Assembly (NCBI GenBank): GCA_003240625.1 | Contig: QFMX01000004.1 | Coordinates: forward strand, 243,578-307,577 | DNA from: Sphingomonas taxi | GTDB lineage: Bacteria; Pseudomonadota; Alphaproteobacteria; Sphingomonadales; Sphingomonadaceae | DNA: 64,000 bases | Direction of reading: 5' to 3' | Shown: positions 9,206-20,893 of the stretch, piece by piece | How positions within the stretch are numbered: position 1 is the stretch's first letter | Layout of the letters: each line of letters starts with the position of its first letter | Program-made: the position numbers and the translations under genes | Notes under the pieces: generated by a model | Told to the model about the DNA's origin: nothing | Databases searched by the model: none | Seen by the model: the letters and a program-made list of their open reading frames with translations, nothing else

Positions 9206-9973
9206 TCAAAGCAGGAAGACGTCGGCAGCGTAAATGACACGCCGCTCGCCAGACGCCAAGCGGAGGATCAACGCGCCATCGGTGTCGAGCCCGACGAACA
9301 GGCCGTCGATCCCGCTGCCGTCGGGAAGGCGAGCGCTCAGCGCGGTGCCGGCAGGGTGCGCACAGTCGACCCAGCGCTCGCGAACCGGCGCGATGCCCTC
9401 GGTGCGCCAGCGGCCGATCCAGCGCGCGAAACTGTCGGCGAGGATGTCGAGGAACATCGCCGGCTCGACCACCACACCGTGCGCCGCGAGATCGGTCGTT
9501 GCACGGTCGGGCAAATCGGGATGATGCGCAATGTTGACGCCGTAGCCGACGATCACCGCGTCATCCGCGCGTTCGAGCAGGATGCCCGACAGCTTGGCGT
9601 CCGCGAGCAACAGGTCGTTCGGCCATTTCAGGACGAGCGTTTCGCTCGCATCCGTCGTACCCTGACAGATTCCGGCGACGAGGAAGGTCGATACGGTTTC
9701 CTGCAAGGCGACCGCGGCTACCAGCGCGAGGCTGGCCGCGGGCGGATCGTTCGGTCGCAACCGGACGAGCGTGCTGGCGTAGAGATTACCCTCGGGCGAC
9801 GACCATTCGCGCCCGAGCCGCCCCCGCCCCGCTGTCTGCCGGATCGCACGCAACCAGAGACCGTCTTCGGCACCGCCGCGTGCAAGCTCCAGCAGGTCGG
9901 CGTTTGTCGATCCTGTCTCCGCGACGGTGCGGACGATGCTCAGAACAACGCCCGTGCGGCCGCCATCGTCCAC
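9206..9973 (-). CDS. birA: biotin--[acetyl-CoA-carboxylase] ligase
   Basis: The protein has 255 residues. It activates biotin to biotinyl-AMP and transfers it to the carrier protein of acetyl-CoA carboxylase. Diagnostic motifs are STNAD, GRGRLGREW (nucleotide/biotin loop), KWPNDLLL and KLSGIL. There is no N-terminal helix-turn-helix, so it is a group I ligase without repressor function. The start is GTG at 9973, overlapping the nuoN coding end by 34 bases; no better start is seen downstream. Because it overlaps nuoN and is followed closely by coaX, it is probably co-transcribed with the complex I genes. Confidence 0.93.
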   Translation of the reverse strand: MDDGGRTGVVLSIVRTVAETGSTNADLLELARGGAEDGLWLRAIRQTAGRGRLGREWSSPEGNLYASTLVRLRPNDPPAASLALVAAVALQETVSTFLVAGICQGTTDASETLVLKWPNDLLLADAKLSGILLERADDAVIVGYGVNIAHHPDLPDRATTDLAAHGVVVEPAMFLDILADSFARWIGRWRTEGIAPVRERWVDCAHPAGTALSARLPDGSGIDGLFVGLDTDGALILRLASGERRVIYAADVFLL

Positions 9974-11385
9974 GCGCCGAGCACGGGGATGAGGAGGTAG
10001 CCGGCTGGCGACACGAACACCGCAGCGATGGCGATCAGCCCGCCCTCGACCTTGCTCTCCATCGGCGCGAACGCCGGTGCCGGATCGTCGAAGTACATCG
10101 TCTTCACGACGCGCAAGTAATAATAGGCACCGATCACCGAGGCGGCGATGCCGACCACAGCCAGCGGGAACAGCCCGGCGTCGACCGCAGCGCTGAACAC
10201 CGCGAACTTCGCGTAGAAGCCGAACAGCGGCGGGATGCCGGCGAGGCTGAACATGAAGATCGCGAGTGCCGCTGCCAGCGCAGGCCGCGTCCGCGACATG
10301 CCGGCGAGGCTGTCGATCGTCTCGACCGGCTGCCCGTCGTCACCACGCATCTGCAACACCACCAGGAACGAACCCAGCGTCATCGCGACGTAGATCGTCA
10401 GGTACATCAGCACGCCCGACACGCCTTCCGGCGTCCCGGCCGCGAGACCGATCAGCGCGAAGCCGACATTGTTGATCGACGAATAGGCGAGCAGGCGCTT
10501 GATGTTGGTCTGGCCGATAGCCGCGACCGCACCGAGGATGATCGACGCGAGTGCCGCGAAGATCACGATCTGGCGCCACTGGTCGGTTGCCGGGCCCATC
10601 GCATCGACCGCCACGCGGACGCTGAGCGCAAGCGCCGCGACCTTGGGAGCGGACGCGAAGAACGCGGTCACGGGGGTCGGTGCGCCCTCGTACACGTCGG
10701 GCGTCCACATGTGGAACGGCACGGCGCTGATCTTGAACGCGAGCCCTGCGAAAACGAACACCAGACCGAACAGCAGGCCGAGCGACTTGGTGCCTGCATA
10801 GGCTTCCGAGATACCCGAGAACAACGTCGTGCCGCTGAACCCGTAGACCAGCGAGATGCCGTACAGCAGGATGCCGCTGGCGAGCGCGCCGAGCACGAAA
10901 TACTTCAGGCCGGCTTCCGCCGAACGCCCGTCGCGCCGCATGAAGCTGGCGAGGACGTAGGCTGCAAGGCTCTGAAGCTCGAGACCGACGTACAGCGTCA
11001 GCATATCGGTAGCCGAGACCATGATCCCCATGCCGCAGGCCGAAAGCAAGATCAGCACCGGATATTCCGGACGCAGATCGTCGCCGTGGCTGCGTGCGAA
11101 GAAGCTCGGCGCCATGACGATCGCGACCGCCGAGGCGATGTAGATCAACACCTTGGCGAACGCACCGAACGCGTCTGCGCGGTACAGGCCGTCGAACGCA
11201 TAGCCACCCGACGACGCCGGACCGACCAGTGCGATCCCTGCCCCGACCAGTACGAAGACGGCAGCGATCGAGACGGCGCGCGTGGAATTGTCCCCGCCCC
11301 AGGCCGAGACGAGCATCAGGGCGATCGCACCCAACGCCAGCACCAGTTCGGGCAGCGTCATTGCGATGTTAGCGGCGTAATCCAT
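9940..11385 (-). CDS. nuoN: NADH-quinone oxidoreductase subunit N
   Basis: This 481-residue Mrp-type proton-pumping membrane subunit of complex I has about 14 hydrophobic helices. Antiporter-family features include the MLTLYVGLELQSLAAYVL helix with its conserved Glu and the KLLAYSSINNVGFAL-type segment (here RLLAYSSINNVGF). The start codon overlaps the nuoM stop by one base (TGATG). Length is normal for the subunit. It is the last nuo gene of the operon and overlaps birA. Confidence 0.97.
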   Translation of the reverse strand: MDYAANIAMTLPELVLALGAIALMLVSAWGGDNSTRAVSIAAVFVLVGAGIALVGPASSGGYAFDGLYRADAFGAFAKVLIYIASAVAIVMAPSFFARSHGDDLRPEYPVLILLSACGMGIMVSATDMLTLYVGLELQSLAAYVLASFMRRDGRSAEAGLKYFVLGALASGILLYGISLVYGFSGTTLFSGISEAYAGTKSLGLLFGLVFVFAGLAFKISAVPFHMWTPDVYEGAPTPVTAFFASAPKVAALALSVRVAVDAMGPATDQWRQIVIFAALASIILGAVAAIGQTNIKRLLAYSSINNVGFALIGLAAGTPEGVSGVLMYLTIYVAMTLGSFLVVLQMRGDDGQPVETIDSLAGMSRTRPALAAALAIFMFSLAGIPPLFGFYAKFAVFSAAVDAGLFPLAVVGIAASVIGAYYYLRVVKTMYFDDPAPAFAPMESKVEGGLIAIAAVFVSPAGYLLIPVLGAWTMAAARALF

Positions 11386-12919
11386 CAGTGTGCCTCCCCG
11401 TGCGCGGCACTATGGACGATTGCAGCCGGACGCCCGGCAGTTGGGTTGGAATCATTGGCAGGCTTGGCGCGGTCGATACGGGCGAGAAGCACGCCCACGT
11501 CCTTGCGCATTGGTGCCAGGAAGCTCTCGGGATACACGCCCATCCACAGCACGACGGCGGCGATCGGTGCGAGCAGCCACATCTCGCGGCCCGACAGGTC
11601 GACCATTGCGCGAACGTCGTCCGACTTGATCTCGCCGAACACAACGCGGCGGTACAAATACAGCATGTACGCAGCGCCGAGGATGATGCTCGTCGTGCAG
11701 AGCAACGCGGTCCAGGTCGAGACCTGATACGTGCCCATCAGCGACAGGAACTCGGCGACGAAGCCGCTGGTGCCCGGCAGGCCGATCGAGGCCATCGTGA
11801 AGAACAAGAAGAAGATCGCATACTTCGGCATGTTGATCGCGAGACCACCATAGCGCGAGATCTCGCGGGTATGGAGCTGATCGTAGATCACGCCGACGCA
11901 CAGGAACAACGCACCCGATACCAGGCCGTGGCTCAGCATCATGATCATCGCGCCTTCGATGCCCTGCCGGTTGAACGCGAACAGGCCGATCGTGACGATC
12001 GCCATATGCGCGACCGACGAATAGGCGATCAGCTTCTTCATGTCCGCCTGCACGAGCGCGACGAGCGAGGTGTAGATCACCGCCACCGCCGACAGGCCGA
12101 AGATCAGCCAAGTCAGCTGGCCCGAGGCTTCGGGGAACATCGGCAACAGGAAGCGCAGGAAGCCGTATCCGCCGAGCTTCAGCAGCACGCCCGCCAGGAT
12201 CACAGACCCTGCTGTTGGCGCCTGCACGTGCGCGTCGGGCAACCAGGTGTGGACCGGCCACATCGGCATCTTGACCGCGAACGATGCGAAGAACGCCAGC
12301 CACAGCCAGATCTGAACATCGGCCGGGAAGTCATAGTTCATCAGCGCCGGGATGCTGGTCGTGCCCGCGGTCTTCGCCATGTAGAGCATCGCGATGAACA
12401 TCAGGACCGAGCCGAGCAGCGTGTACAGGAAGAACTTGTACGACGCGTAGATCCGGTTCGCGCCGCCCCAGATGCCGATGATCAGGTACATCGGGATCAG
12501 GCCGGCTTCGAAGAACACGTAGAACAGGAACAGATCCTGCGCCGCGAACGTGCCGATCATCAGCACTTCGGTGAACAGGAACGCCGCCATGTATTCGGGC
12601 ACGCGCGTCGTGATCGAGCGCCAGCTCGCGCCGATGCAGATCGGCATCAGGAACACGCTGAGCATGATCAGCATCAGCGCGAAACCGTCGATGCCGAGCG
12701 ACCAGCCGAACGGCCCGAAGATGGCGGGGGCATGCTCGACGAACTGCCACTGCACGCCGCCGATGTCGTAATTCATCCACAGCATGATGCCGAGAACGAA
12801 GTCAATCAGCGTCGCCGCCAGCGCCAGCATCCGCGCCGTGTTCGCCGAGACGAACAGGCACGCGACAGCCGCGATCATCGGGACCGCGATCAGGACGGAA
12901 AGGATAGGAAAGCCGGTCA

Positions 12920-12920
<1 letters not shown>
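11385..12920 (-). CDS. nuoM: NADH-quinone oxidoreductase subunit M
   Basis: This 511-residue antiporter-like membrane subunit of complex I has about 14 transmembrane helices. Recognisable segments are FEAGLIPMYLIIGIWGG with the conserved Glu, KMPMWPVHTWLPDAHVQAPTAGS split by helix VII, and KKLIAYSSVAHMAIVTIG. It takes part in proton translocation coupled to quinone reduction. Its start overlaps the nuoL stop by one base, and its stop overlaps the nuoN start by one base. Length is typical. Confidence 0.97.
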
Positions 12921-15025
<2,105 letters not shown>

Positions 15026-15030
15026 CCGTA

Positions 15031-15339
15031 TTACCCCTTCATCCGGTTGACGTCGTCGACCGCGATGGTGCCGCGACCGCGGAAATAGATCACGAGAATG
15101 GCGAGGCCGATCGCGGCTTCACCAGCGGCGACCGTCAGCACGAACATCGCGAACACCTGTCCGACGAGATCGTGAAGGAACGCCGAGAACGCGACGAGAT
15201 TGATGTTCACCGCCAGCAGGATCAGCTCGATCGCCATCAGGATGACGATGAGGTTCTTGCGATTCAGGAAGATGCCGAGCACCCCCATCGTGAACAGGAT
15301 CGCCGCGACGACCAGATAATGGACGAGACCGATCGTCAC
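15031..15339 (-). CDS. nuoK: NADH-quinone oxidoreductase subunit K
   Basis: This is a 102-residue membrane subunit with three helices. The two conserved membrane glutamates lie in the ILMAIELILLAVN and TVAAGEAAIGLAILV segments. It starts with GTG at 15339, and the GTGA overlaps the nuoJ stop by four bases, indicating translational coupling. It helps form the proton channel next to the quinone module. Length is standard. Confidence 0.97.
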   Translation of the reverse strand: MTIGLVHYLVVAAILFTMGVLGIFLNRKNLIVILMAIELILLAVNINLVAFSAFLHDLVGQVFAMFVLTVAAGEAAIGLAILVIYFRGRGTIAVDDVNRMKG

Positions 15340-15947
15340 AGTTCGACTCCCTGCCCGACGACCGGGCTCGTGTTGCGCGTGGCGTCCTGCGGACGGCGCG
15401 CGTTCTGGCGGCTGACGTTCTGCGCCTTGACACCGCCACGCTGGCGGTGGGTCAGCACGATCGCGCCGATCATCGCGACCAGCAGCACCAGGCCGGCACC
15501 CTCGAACACGAACAGATAGCGCGTGTAGAGCAGGTTACCGATCGCCTGGATGTTGGGCACGGTGTCGTCGATCGGTGCGGCACGGCGCGCGAGCTGGATC
15601 GGACCGGTGCTCCACGCGCCGATCGCGATCATCACTTCGGCCGCGAGTGCGACAGCGAGTGCGAGGCCGATCCCGAAATACCGGGCCACGCCTGCGCGCA
15701 GTTCGGTGAAGTCGATATCGAGCATCATGACCACGAACAGGAACAGAACCGCGACTGCCCCCACATAGACGATGACGAGCAGCATCGCGATGAACTCCGC
15801 CCCGACCAGGATCATGAGGCCGGCCGCGTTGAAGAACGCGAGGATCAGCCACATCACCGAATGGACCGGGTTGCGCGACGCGATCGTCAGCGCGCCCGAC
15901 AGGACGACGACGAAGGCGAAGAGATAAAAAGCCAAGGCCTGGATCAC
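15336..15947 (-). CDS. nuoJ: NADH-quinone oxidoreductase subunit J
   Basis: The protein has 203 residues from the GTG at 15947, preceded by GGGAGGGTGACC. An in-frame ATG at 16016 would add a 23-residue charged segment encoded by the intergenic repeat, so it is rejected. Five membrane helices are present. The third is the conserved pi-bulge helix (MLLVIVYVGAVAVLFLFVVM, 20 residues). The cytoplasmic or periplasmic tail of about 40 residues after the last helix is Gln/Arg/Asn-rich (QRGGVKAQNVSRQNARR). The stop overlaps nuoK. Confidence 0.95.
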   Translation of the reverse strand: MIQALAFYLFAFVVVLSGALTIASRNPVHSVMWLILAFFNAAGLMILVGAEFIAMLLVIVYVGAVAVLFLFVVMMLDIDFTELRAGVARYFGIGLALAVALAAEVMIAIGAWSTGPIQLARRAAPIDDTVPNIQAIGNLLYTRYLFVFEGAGLVLLVAMIGAIVLTHRQRGGVKAQNVSRQNARRPQDATRNTSPVVGQGVEL

Positions 15948-15956
15948 GCGGTCACC

Positions 15957-16046
15957 CTCCCCGTCACCCCGGCGAACGCCGGGGTCTTCACGTTGGTGGA
16001 TGCGCCCGTGCGGCACGAGATCCCAGCCTGCGCTGGGACGACGGAG
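15957..16046. repeat. palindromic repeat inside the nuo operon
   Basis: This is the only sizeable gap in the nuo operon, 125 bases between nuoI and nuoJ. It holds CACCCCGGCGAACGCCGGGGT, a strong hairpin (21 bases including loop, written here as arms CCCCGG and CCGGGG), and a second weaker hairpin around CCCAGCCTGCGCTGGG. The layout resembles the family C elements seen at 28561, 37409 and 40647. Confidence 0.7.
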
Positions 16047-16072
16047 TTAATCTGTGTCATCGCGGCGCTCGC

Positions 16073-16558
16073 TTAACGGTACGGCGCATCGGCGGCAAGG
16101 TTCGCCGCGATCGCGCTTTCCCAACGGTCGCCATTATCGAGCAGCTTCGACTTGTCGTAGATCAGCTCTTCACGCGTCTCGGTCGCGAACTCGTAGTTCG
16201 GCCCCTCGACGATCGCATCGACCGGGCACGCCTCGGCACACAGGCCGCAATAGATGCACTTGGTCATGTCGATGTCGTAGCGCGTGGTACGGCGCGAACC
16301 GTCATCACGCGGCTCGGCTTCGATCGTGATCGCCTGTGCAGGGCACACCGCCTCGCACAGCTTGCACGCGATGCACCGCTCTTCGCCGTTCGGATAGCGA
16401 CGCAACGCATGCTCGCCACGGAAGCGCGGCGACACCGGATTGCGCTCGTACGGATAGTTGATCGTCGCCTTTTCCTTGAAGAAATAGCGAAGCGTCAGCG
16501 CGTGCGCCTTCACGAATTCCCACAGGGTGAACGACTTGATGATCTGAGCGACGCTCAT
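16073..16558 (-). CDS. nuoI: NADH-quinone oxidoreductase subunit I
   Basis: This 161-residue ferredoxin-like subunit carries two [4Fe-4S] clusters (N6a and N6b) that pass electrons towards NuoB. Cysteines are C62, C65, C68, C72 and C101, C104, C107, C111, all in the classical CxxCxxCxxxCP spacing. The ATG at 16558 gives an ATGA overlap with nuoH; a longer in-frame reading towards 17080 is the antisense-frame shadow of nuoH. An amphipathic N-terminal helix (MSVAQIIKSFTLWEFVKAHA) is typical. Confidence 0.97.
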   Translation of the reverse strand: MSVAQIIKSFTLWEFVKAHALTLRYFFKEKATINYPYERNPVSPRFRGEHALRRYPNGEERCIACKLCEAVCPAQAITIEAEPRDDGSRRTTRYDIDMTKCIYCGLCAEACPVDAIVEGPNYEFATETREELIYDKSKLLDNGDRWESAIAANLAADAPYR

Positions 16559-17601
16559 GAACCCACTCCAACGCGCGTCAGCATGAGATAGCCCGACACG
16601 AGGAAAACCCAGAACAGCGAGACGGGGAGGAACACCTTCCAGCCGAGCCGCATCAGCTGATCGTAGCGATAGCGCGGCACCGTCGCCTTCACCCAGCTGA
16701 ACAGGAAGAAGAAGAACAGGATCTTGGCGAACAGCCAGATGATCCCCGGCACGTAGTACAGCGGCGCCCAGTCGACCGGAGGCAGCCAGCCACCCCAGAA
16801 CAGCGTCGCGTTCAGCGCGCACATCAGCAGCACGTTGGCGTACTCGCCAAGCCAGAACAGCGCGAACGACATCGACGAATATTCGGTCTGGTACCCGGCG
16901 ACGAGCTCGCTCTCCGCCTCGGTCAGATCGAACGGCGCACGCTGCGTCTCGGCCAGCGACGAGATGAAGAACATCACCGCCATCGGGAACATCAGCGGGT
17001 TCAGGATGTATCCGTTGACGAACCAGACGTGCGACTTCTGCGCCATCACGATCGCCGACAGGTTGAAGCTGCCGGTCCACAGCACGACCGAAATCAGGAT
17101 GAAGCCGATCGCGACTTCATACGACACCATCTGCGCGGCAGCACGAAGCGCCGAATAGAATGGATATTTCGAGTTCGACGCCCAGCCCGACAGGATGATC
17201 CCGTACACACCGAGCGACGAGGCCGCGAGCACGTAGAGCAGCCCGACGTTGATGTCCGCGAGCACCACACCGACCCCGAACGGCACCACCGCCCAGACGA
17301 TCAGCGCGACCGTGAAGGTGATGATCGGCGCCAGCAGGAACAGCGTCCTGTTGGCCGCTGCGGGGACGATCGTCTCCTGCAGGAACACCTTCAGGCCGTC
17401 GGCGAAGCTCTGCAGCAGGCCGAACGGACCGACCACGTTAGGACCACGGCGCAGCGCCATCGCCGCCCAGATCTTACGATCGGCATAGATGATCATCGCG
17501 ACCGCCAGCATCAGCGGCAGCGCGATCACGAGGATGTCGATGATCGTCGCGAGGAAGAACGCCCAGTCGTAACCGAGCGAGGATTCGAACCAGGAGATCA
17601 T
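16555..17601 (-). CDS. nuoH: NADH-quinone oxidoreductase subunit H
   Basis: This 348-residue membrane subunit forms much of the quinone-binding chamber with NuoB and NuoD. Eight helices are visible. Conserved parts include DRKIWAAMALRRGPNVVGPFG near residues 46-66, AETQRAPFDLTEAESELVAG, the charged quinone-pocket loop, and YRYDQLMRLGWK near the end. It overlaps nuoG upstream and nuoI downstream, each by four bases (ATGA). Confidence 0.97.
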   Translation of the reverse strand: MISWFESSLGYDWAFFLATIIDILVIALPLMLAVAMIIYADRKIWAAMALRRGPNVVGPFGLLQSFADGLKVFLQETIVPAAANRTLFLLAPIITFTVALIVWAVVPFGVGVVLADINVGLLYVLAASSLGVYGIILSGWASNSKYPFYSALRAAAQMVSYEVAIGFILISVVLWTGSFNLSAIVMAQKSHVWFVNGYILNPLMFPMAVMFFISSLAETQRAPFDLTEAESELVAGYQTEYSSMSFALFWLGEYANVLLMCALNATLFWGGWLPPVDWAPLYYVPGIIWLFAKILFFFFLFSWVKATVPRYRYDQLMRLGWKVFLPVSLFWVFLVSGYLMLTRVGVGS

Positions 17602-19592
17602 TCGGCTGCCTCCGCGTAATCTTCCCCGTGGAGAAGTTCGGCCGAGCAGCGCTGCATCGTCGGCGATGCGCGGCAGATCGCGTTGGTCAGGTAGAAGTCC
17701 TTGATCGGATAGCCGGCGAGAACGCCCTGCCCTTCGCCGCTAAGCGAAGGCGGGTTCCACTCGAACGTCGCGAGCGCCTGGTGACGCAACGCAGGCACGT
17801 CCGCGTACATTTCCTCGCGGAGACCCTCAAAGCTGTCGAACGGCAGCGTGTGGCCGAGCGTGTCGGACAGCGCGCGGAAGATCGACCAGTCGTCACGCGC
17901 ATCGCCCGGTGCGAACACCGCACGCTCGCCGCGCTGGACACGACCTTCGAGATTGACCCACGTGCCCGACTTCTCGGCATAGGTGACACCCGGCAGGATG
18001 ACGTCGGCAGCCGCCGCACCCTTGTCGCCGTGATGCCCCACGAACACCTTGAAGCCTGCGAACTTCGAATAATCGACCTCGTCCGCGCCGAGGAAGAAGC
18101 CGAGCTTCGCCCCCATCACGTCGGCGATACCGCCCTTCTGCGCATAGCCGAGCATCAGCCCGCCCATCCGCGACGCCGCCATGTGTACGACGTTGAAGCC
18201 GTTCCAGCCGTCCTTCACGAGACCGAGCGTATCGACCAGCTTGAGCGTAGCGCCGTGGCCGCCCTTCAGCGCGCCGCCACCGACGATCACCATCGGACGC
18301 TCGGCCTTGCCGAACGCCTCGGTCACTGCGTCGGGCAGATTGCCGAGCAGCGCCAGATCGTCGCCGAGCCACTCGACCTTGTACGTCAGGTCCGTCTCCG
18401 GCCCAATCGCGAAGACCTTCGCACCCTTCTTGATCGCCTTGCGTACGCGCGTGTTCACCAGCGGCGCTTCCCAGCGCAAATTGGTGCCCACCAGCAGGAT
18501 CGCGTCGGCACGCTCGGTGCCGGCGATCGTCGTGTTGAAATTGACCGCGGCGATGCTCGTCGCATCGTAATCCATGCCGGTCTGACGGCCTTCGAGCAGG
18601 CTCGAACCCATCTTCGCGAGCAGCGCCTTGGCGGCGTACATCGTCTCGCAATCGACCAGATCGCCAGCAACCGCAGCAACACTCGACCCGGCGTTCACCG
18701 CCTTGATCGCCGCAAACGCTTCATCCCAGGTAGCGGGCTGGAGCTTGCCGTTCACGCGGACATAGGGCTTGTCGAGACGACGACGCACGAGGCCGTCGAT
18801 CGCGTGGCGCGTCTTGTCGGTCGCCCACTCCTCGTTCACGTCCTCGTTGATCCGCGGCACGCAGCGCAGCACCTGGCGACCACGGCTGTCGAGCCGGATG
18901 TTGGTGCCGACCGCGTCCATCACGTCGATCGTCAATGTCTTGCGCAATTCCCACGGACGCGCCTCGAAGGCATACGGCTTCGACGTCAGCGCACCGACCG
19001 GGCACAGATCGACGACGTTGCCGCTAAGCTCGCTCTTGACCGCATTCTCGAGATACGAGGTGATCTGCATGTCCTCGCCGCGGAAGATCGCACCGATCTC
19101 CTCGACGCCGGACACTTCCTCCGCGAAGCGGATGCAGCGCGTGCACTGGATGCAGCGGGTCATGACCGTCTTGACGATCGGGCCCATGTACTTCTCGGTG
19201 ACCGCGCGCTTGTTCTCGTCGTAGCGCGAATGGCCGCGACCATAGGCGACCGACTGGTCCTGCAGATCGCACTCACCGCCCTGATCGCAGATCGGGCAAT
19301 CGAGCGGATGGTTGATCAGCAGGAATTCCATGATGCCCTCGCGGGCATTCTTCACCATCGGCGAGTTGGTGAAGATCTCCTGCTTGTCCGCCGCCGGCAG
19401 CGCGCACGACGCCTGCGGCTTGGGCGGACCAGGCTTCACCTCGACCAGGCACATCCGGCAATTGCCGGCGATGCTCAGGCGCTCATGATAACAGAAACGC
19501 GGGATCTCCTTGCCGGCAAGCTCGCACGCCTGCAGCACGGTGGCACCCTGCGGCACCTCGATCTCTACGCCATCGACTTTGACTAAGGGCAT
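17598..19592 (-). CDS. nuoG: NADH-quinone oxidoreductase subunit G
   Basis: This 664-residue iron-sulfur subunit of the NADH module begins MPLVKVDGVEIEVPQG. It has an N-terminal [2Fe-2S] ferredoxin domain (CYHERLSIAGNCRMC), the His-containing motif HPLDCPICDQGGECDLQD and CIQCTRCIRF for the next clusters. A molybdopterin-oxidoreductase-like domain without cofactor follows. The start at 19592 forms TAATG with the nuoF stop. A reading frame continuing upstream to 20432 is the shadow of nuoF. The stop overlaps nuoH by four bases. Confidence 0.97.
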   Translation of the reverse strand: MPLVKVDGVEIEVPQGATVLQACELAGKEIPRFCYHERLSIAGNCRMCLVEVKPGPPKPQASCALPAADKQEIFTNSPMVKNAREGIMEFLLINHPLDCPICDQGGECDLQDQSVAYGRGHSRYDENKRAVTEKYMGPIVKTVMTRCIQCTRCIRFAEEVSGVEEIGAIFRGEDMQITSYLENAVKSELSGNVVDLCPVGALTSKPYAFEARPWELRKTLTIDVMDAVGTNIRLDSRGRQVLRCVPRINEDVNEEWATDKTRHAIDGLVRRRLDKPYVRVNGKLQPATWDEAFAAIKAVNAGSSVAAVAGDLVDCETMYAAKALLAKMGSSLLEGRQTGMDYDATSIAAVNFNTTIAGTERADAILLVGTNLRWEAPLVNTRVRKAIKKGAKVFAIGPETDLTYKVEWLGDDLALLGNLPDAVTEAFGKAERPMVIVGGGALKGGHGATLKLVDTLGLVKDGWNGFNVVHMAASRMGGLMLGYAQKGGIADVMGAKLGFFLGADEVDYSKFAGFKVFVGHHGDKGAAAADVILPGVTYAEKSGTWVNLEGRVQRGERAVFAPGDARDDWSIFRALSDTLGHTLPFDSFEGLREEMYADVPALRHQALATFEWNPPSLSGEGQGVLAGYPIKDFYLTNAICRASPTMQRCSAELLHGEDYAEAAE

Positions 19593-20893
19593 TACTCTGC
19601 GGCTTCCATCATCGGCGCGGTGTCGCCACCACGTTCGCGGATACGGCGCTCCATCTCTGGGCGGAAATGCTTGATCAGGCCCTGGATCGGCCAGGCTGCG
19701 GCGTCGCCGAGCGCGCAGATCGAGTGACCCTCGACCTGCTTGGTGACCTGCTGGAGCATGTCGATCTCGGACAGTTCGGCGTCGCCGGTGCGCATCCGCT
19801 CCATCACGCGCCACATCCAGCCGGTGCCTTCGCGGCACGGCGTGCACTGGCCACAGCTCTCGTGCTTGTAGAAGTACGAAATGCGGCTGATCGCGCGGAC
19901 GATGTCGGTCGACTTGTCCATGACGATGATCGCCGCGGTGCCGAGGCCCGACCCGACCGCCTTCAGGCCATCGAAATCCATCGCGCAGTCCATGATCTGC
20001 GCGGCGGGAACGAGCGGCACGGACGAGCCACCGGGGATCACCGCAAGCAGATTGTCCCAGCCGCCACGGATACCACCGCAATGCGTCTCGATCAGGTCGC
20101 GGAACGAGATGCTCATCTCCTCCTCGACGACGCACGGCTTGTTCACGTGACCGCTGATCTGGAACAGCTTCGTACCGCGGTTGTTCTCCGCGCCGAAGCT
20201 GGAGAACCACGCCGCACCACGCCGCAGGATCGTCGGCGCGACCGCGATGGACTCCACGTTGTTGACCGTCGTCGGGCAACCATAAAGGCCAGCGCCCGCC
20301 GGGAAGGGAGGCTTCAGCCGCGGCTGGCCCTTTTTCCCCTCGAGGCTCTCCAACATCGCGGTCTCTTCGCCGCAGATGTAGGCGCCGGCACCACGGTGCA
20401 CGAACACGTCGAAGTCGTAACCCGAACCGCACGCATTCTTGCCGATGAAGCCGCGATCATAGGCCTCTGCGACCGCCGCGAACAGCGTCTCGGCCTCGCG
20501 AATATACTCGCCGCGGATGTAGATGTACGCGGCGCGCGCGCGCATCGCGAACCCGGCGATCAGCGCGCCCTCGATCAGCTTGTGCGGATCGTGGCGGATG
20601 ATCTCACGATCCTTGCAGCTGCCCGGCTCGGATTCATCGGCGTTGATGACGAGGAAGTTCGGCCGGTCCGGCTTCGGCTCCTTCGGCATGAACGACCATT
20701 TCGTGCCGGTCGGGAATCCTGCCCCGCCACGGCCGCGCAGCCCCGACGCCTTCATCACGTCGATGATCGCGTCCTGGCCGAGCGCCATCAGGTCCTTGGT
20801 ATTGTCCCAATCGCCGCGCATGATCGCTGCGTCGATATTCCACGGCTGGAAACCGTAGACGTTGGTAAAGATGCGATCCTTATCGGCGAGCAT
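19592..20893 (-). CDS. nuoF: NADH-quinone oxidoreductase subunit F
   Basis: The protein has 433 residues. It binds NADH and FMN and holds cluster N3, the electron entry point of complex I. GRGGAGFPTGTKW begins at residue 54 (nucleotide loop), INADESEPGSCKDREI and YIYIRGEY follow, and the cluster motif is ESCGQCTPCREGTGW near residue 347. The ATG at 20893 overlaps the nuoE stop as TGATG. The frame open upstream to 21118 is the shadow of nuoE. Confidence 0.97.
   Translation of the reverse strand: MLADKDRIFTNVYGFQPWNIDAAIMRGDWDNTKDLMALGQDAIIDVMKASGLRGRGGAGFPTGTKWSFMPKEPKPDRPNFLVINADESEPGSCKDREIIRHDPHKLIEGALIAGFAMRARAAYIYIRGEYIREAETLFAAVAEAYDRGFIGKNACGSGYDFDVFVHRGAGAYICGEETAMLESLEGKKGQPRLKPPFPAGAGLYGCPTTVNNVESIAVAPTILRRGAAWFSSFGAENNRGTKLFQISGHVNKPCVVEEEMSISFRDLIETHCGGIRGGWDNLLAVIPGGSSVPLVPAAQIMDCAMDFDGLKAVGSGLGTAAIIVMDKSTDIVRAISRISYFYKHESCGQCTPCREGTGWMWRVMERMRTGDAELSEIDMLQQVTKQVEGHSICALGDAAAWPIQGLIKHFRPEMERRIRERGGDTAPMMEAAE

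Noticed and set aside
9880..11727. Long plus-strand frames opposite nuoM and nuoN
   Set aside because: They are antisense to conserved complex I subunits and are rich in Arg, Asp, Gln and His with no domain.
16559..17080. N-terminal extension of nuoI into nuoH
   Set aside because: The extension is out of frame with nuoH, has low-complexity shadow composition, and the ATG at 16558 begins the conserved N-terminal helix of NuoI.
17598..20432. A single 944-residue minus-strand frame covering nuoG and part of nuoF
   Set aside because: Only the part from 19592 matches NuoG. The upstream 280 residues are Arg/Ala-rich shadow sequence opposite the true nuoF frame.
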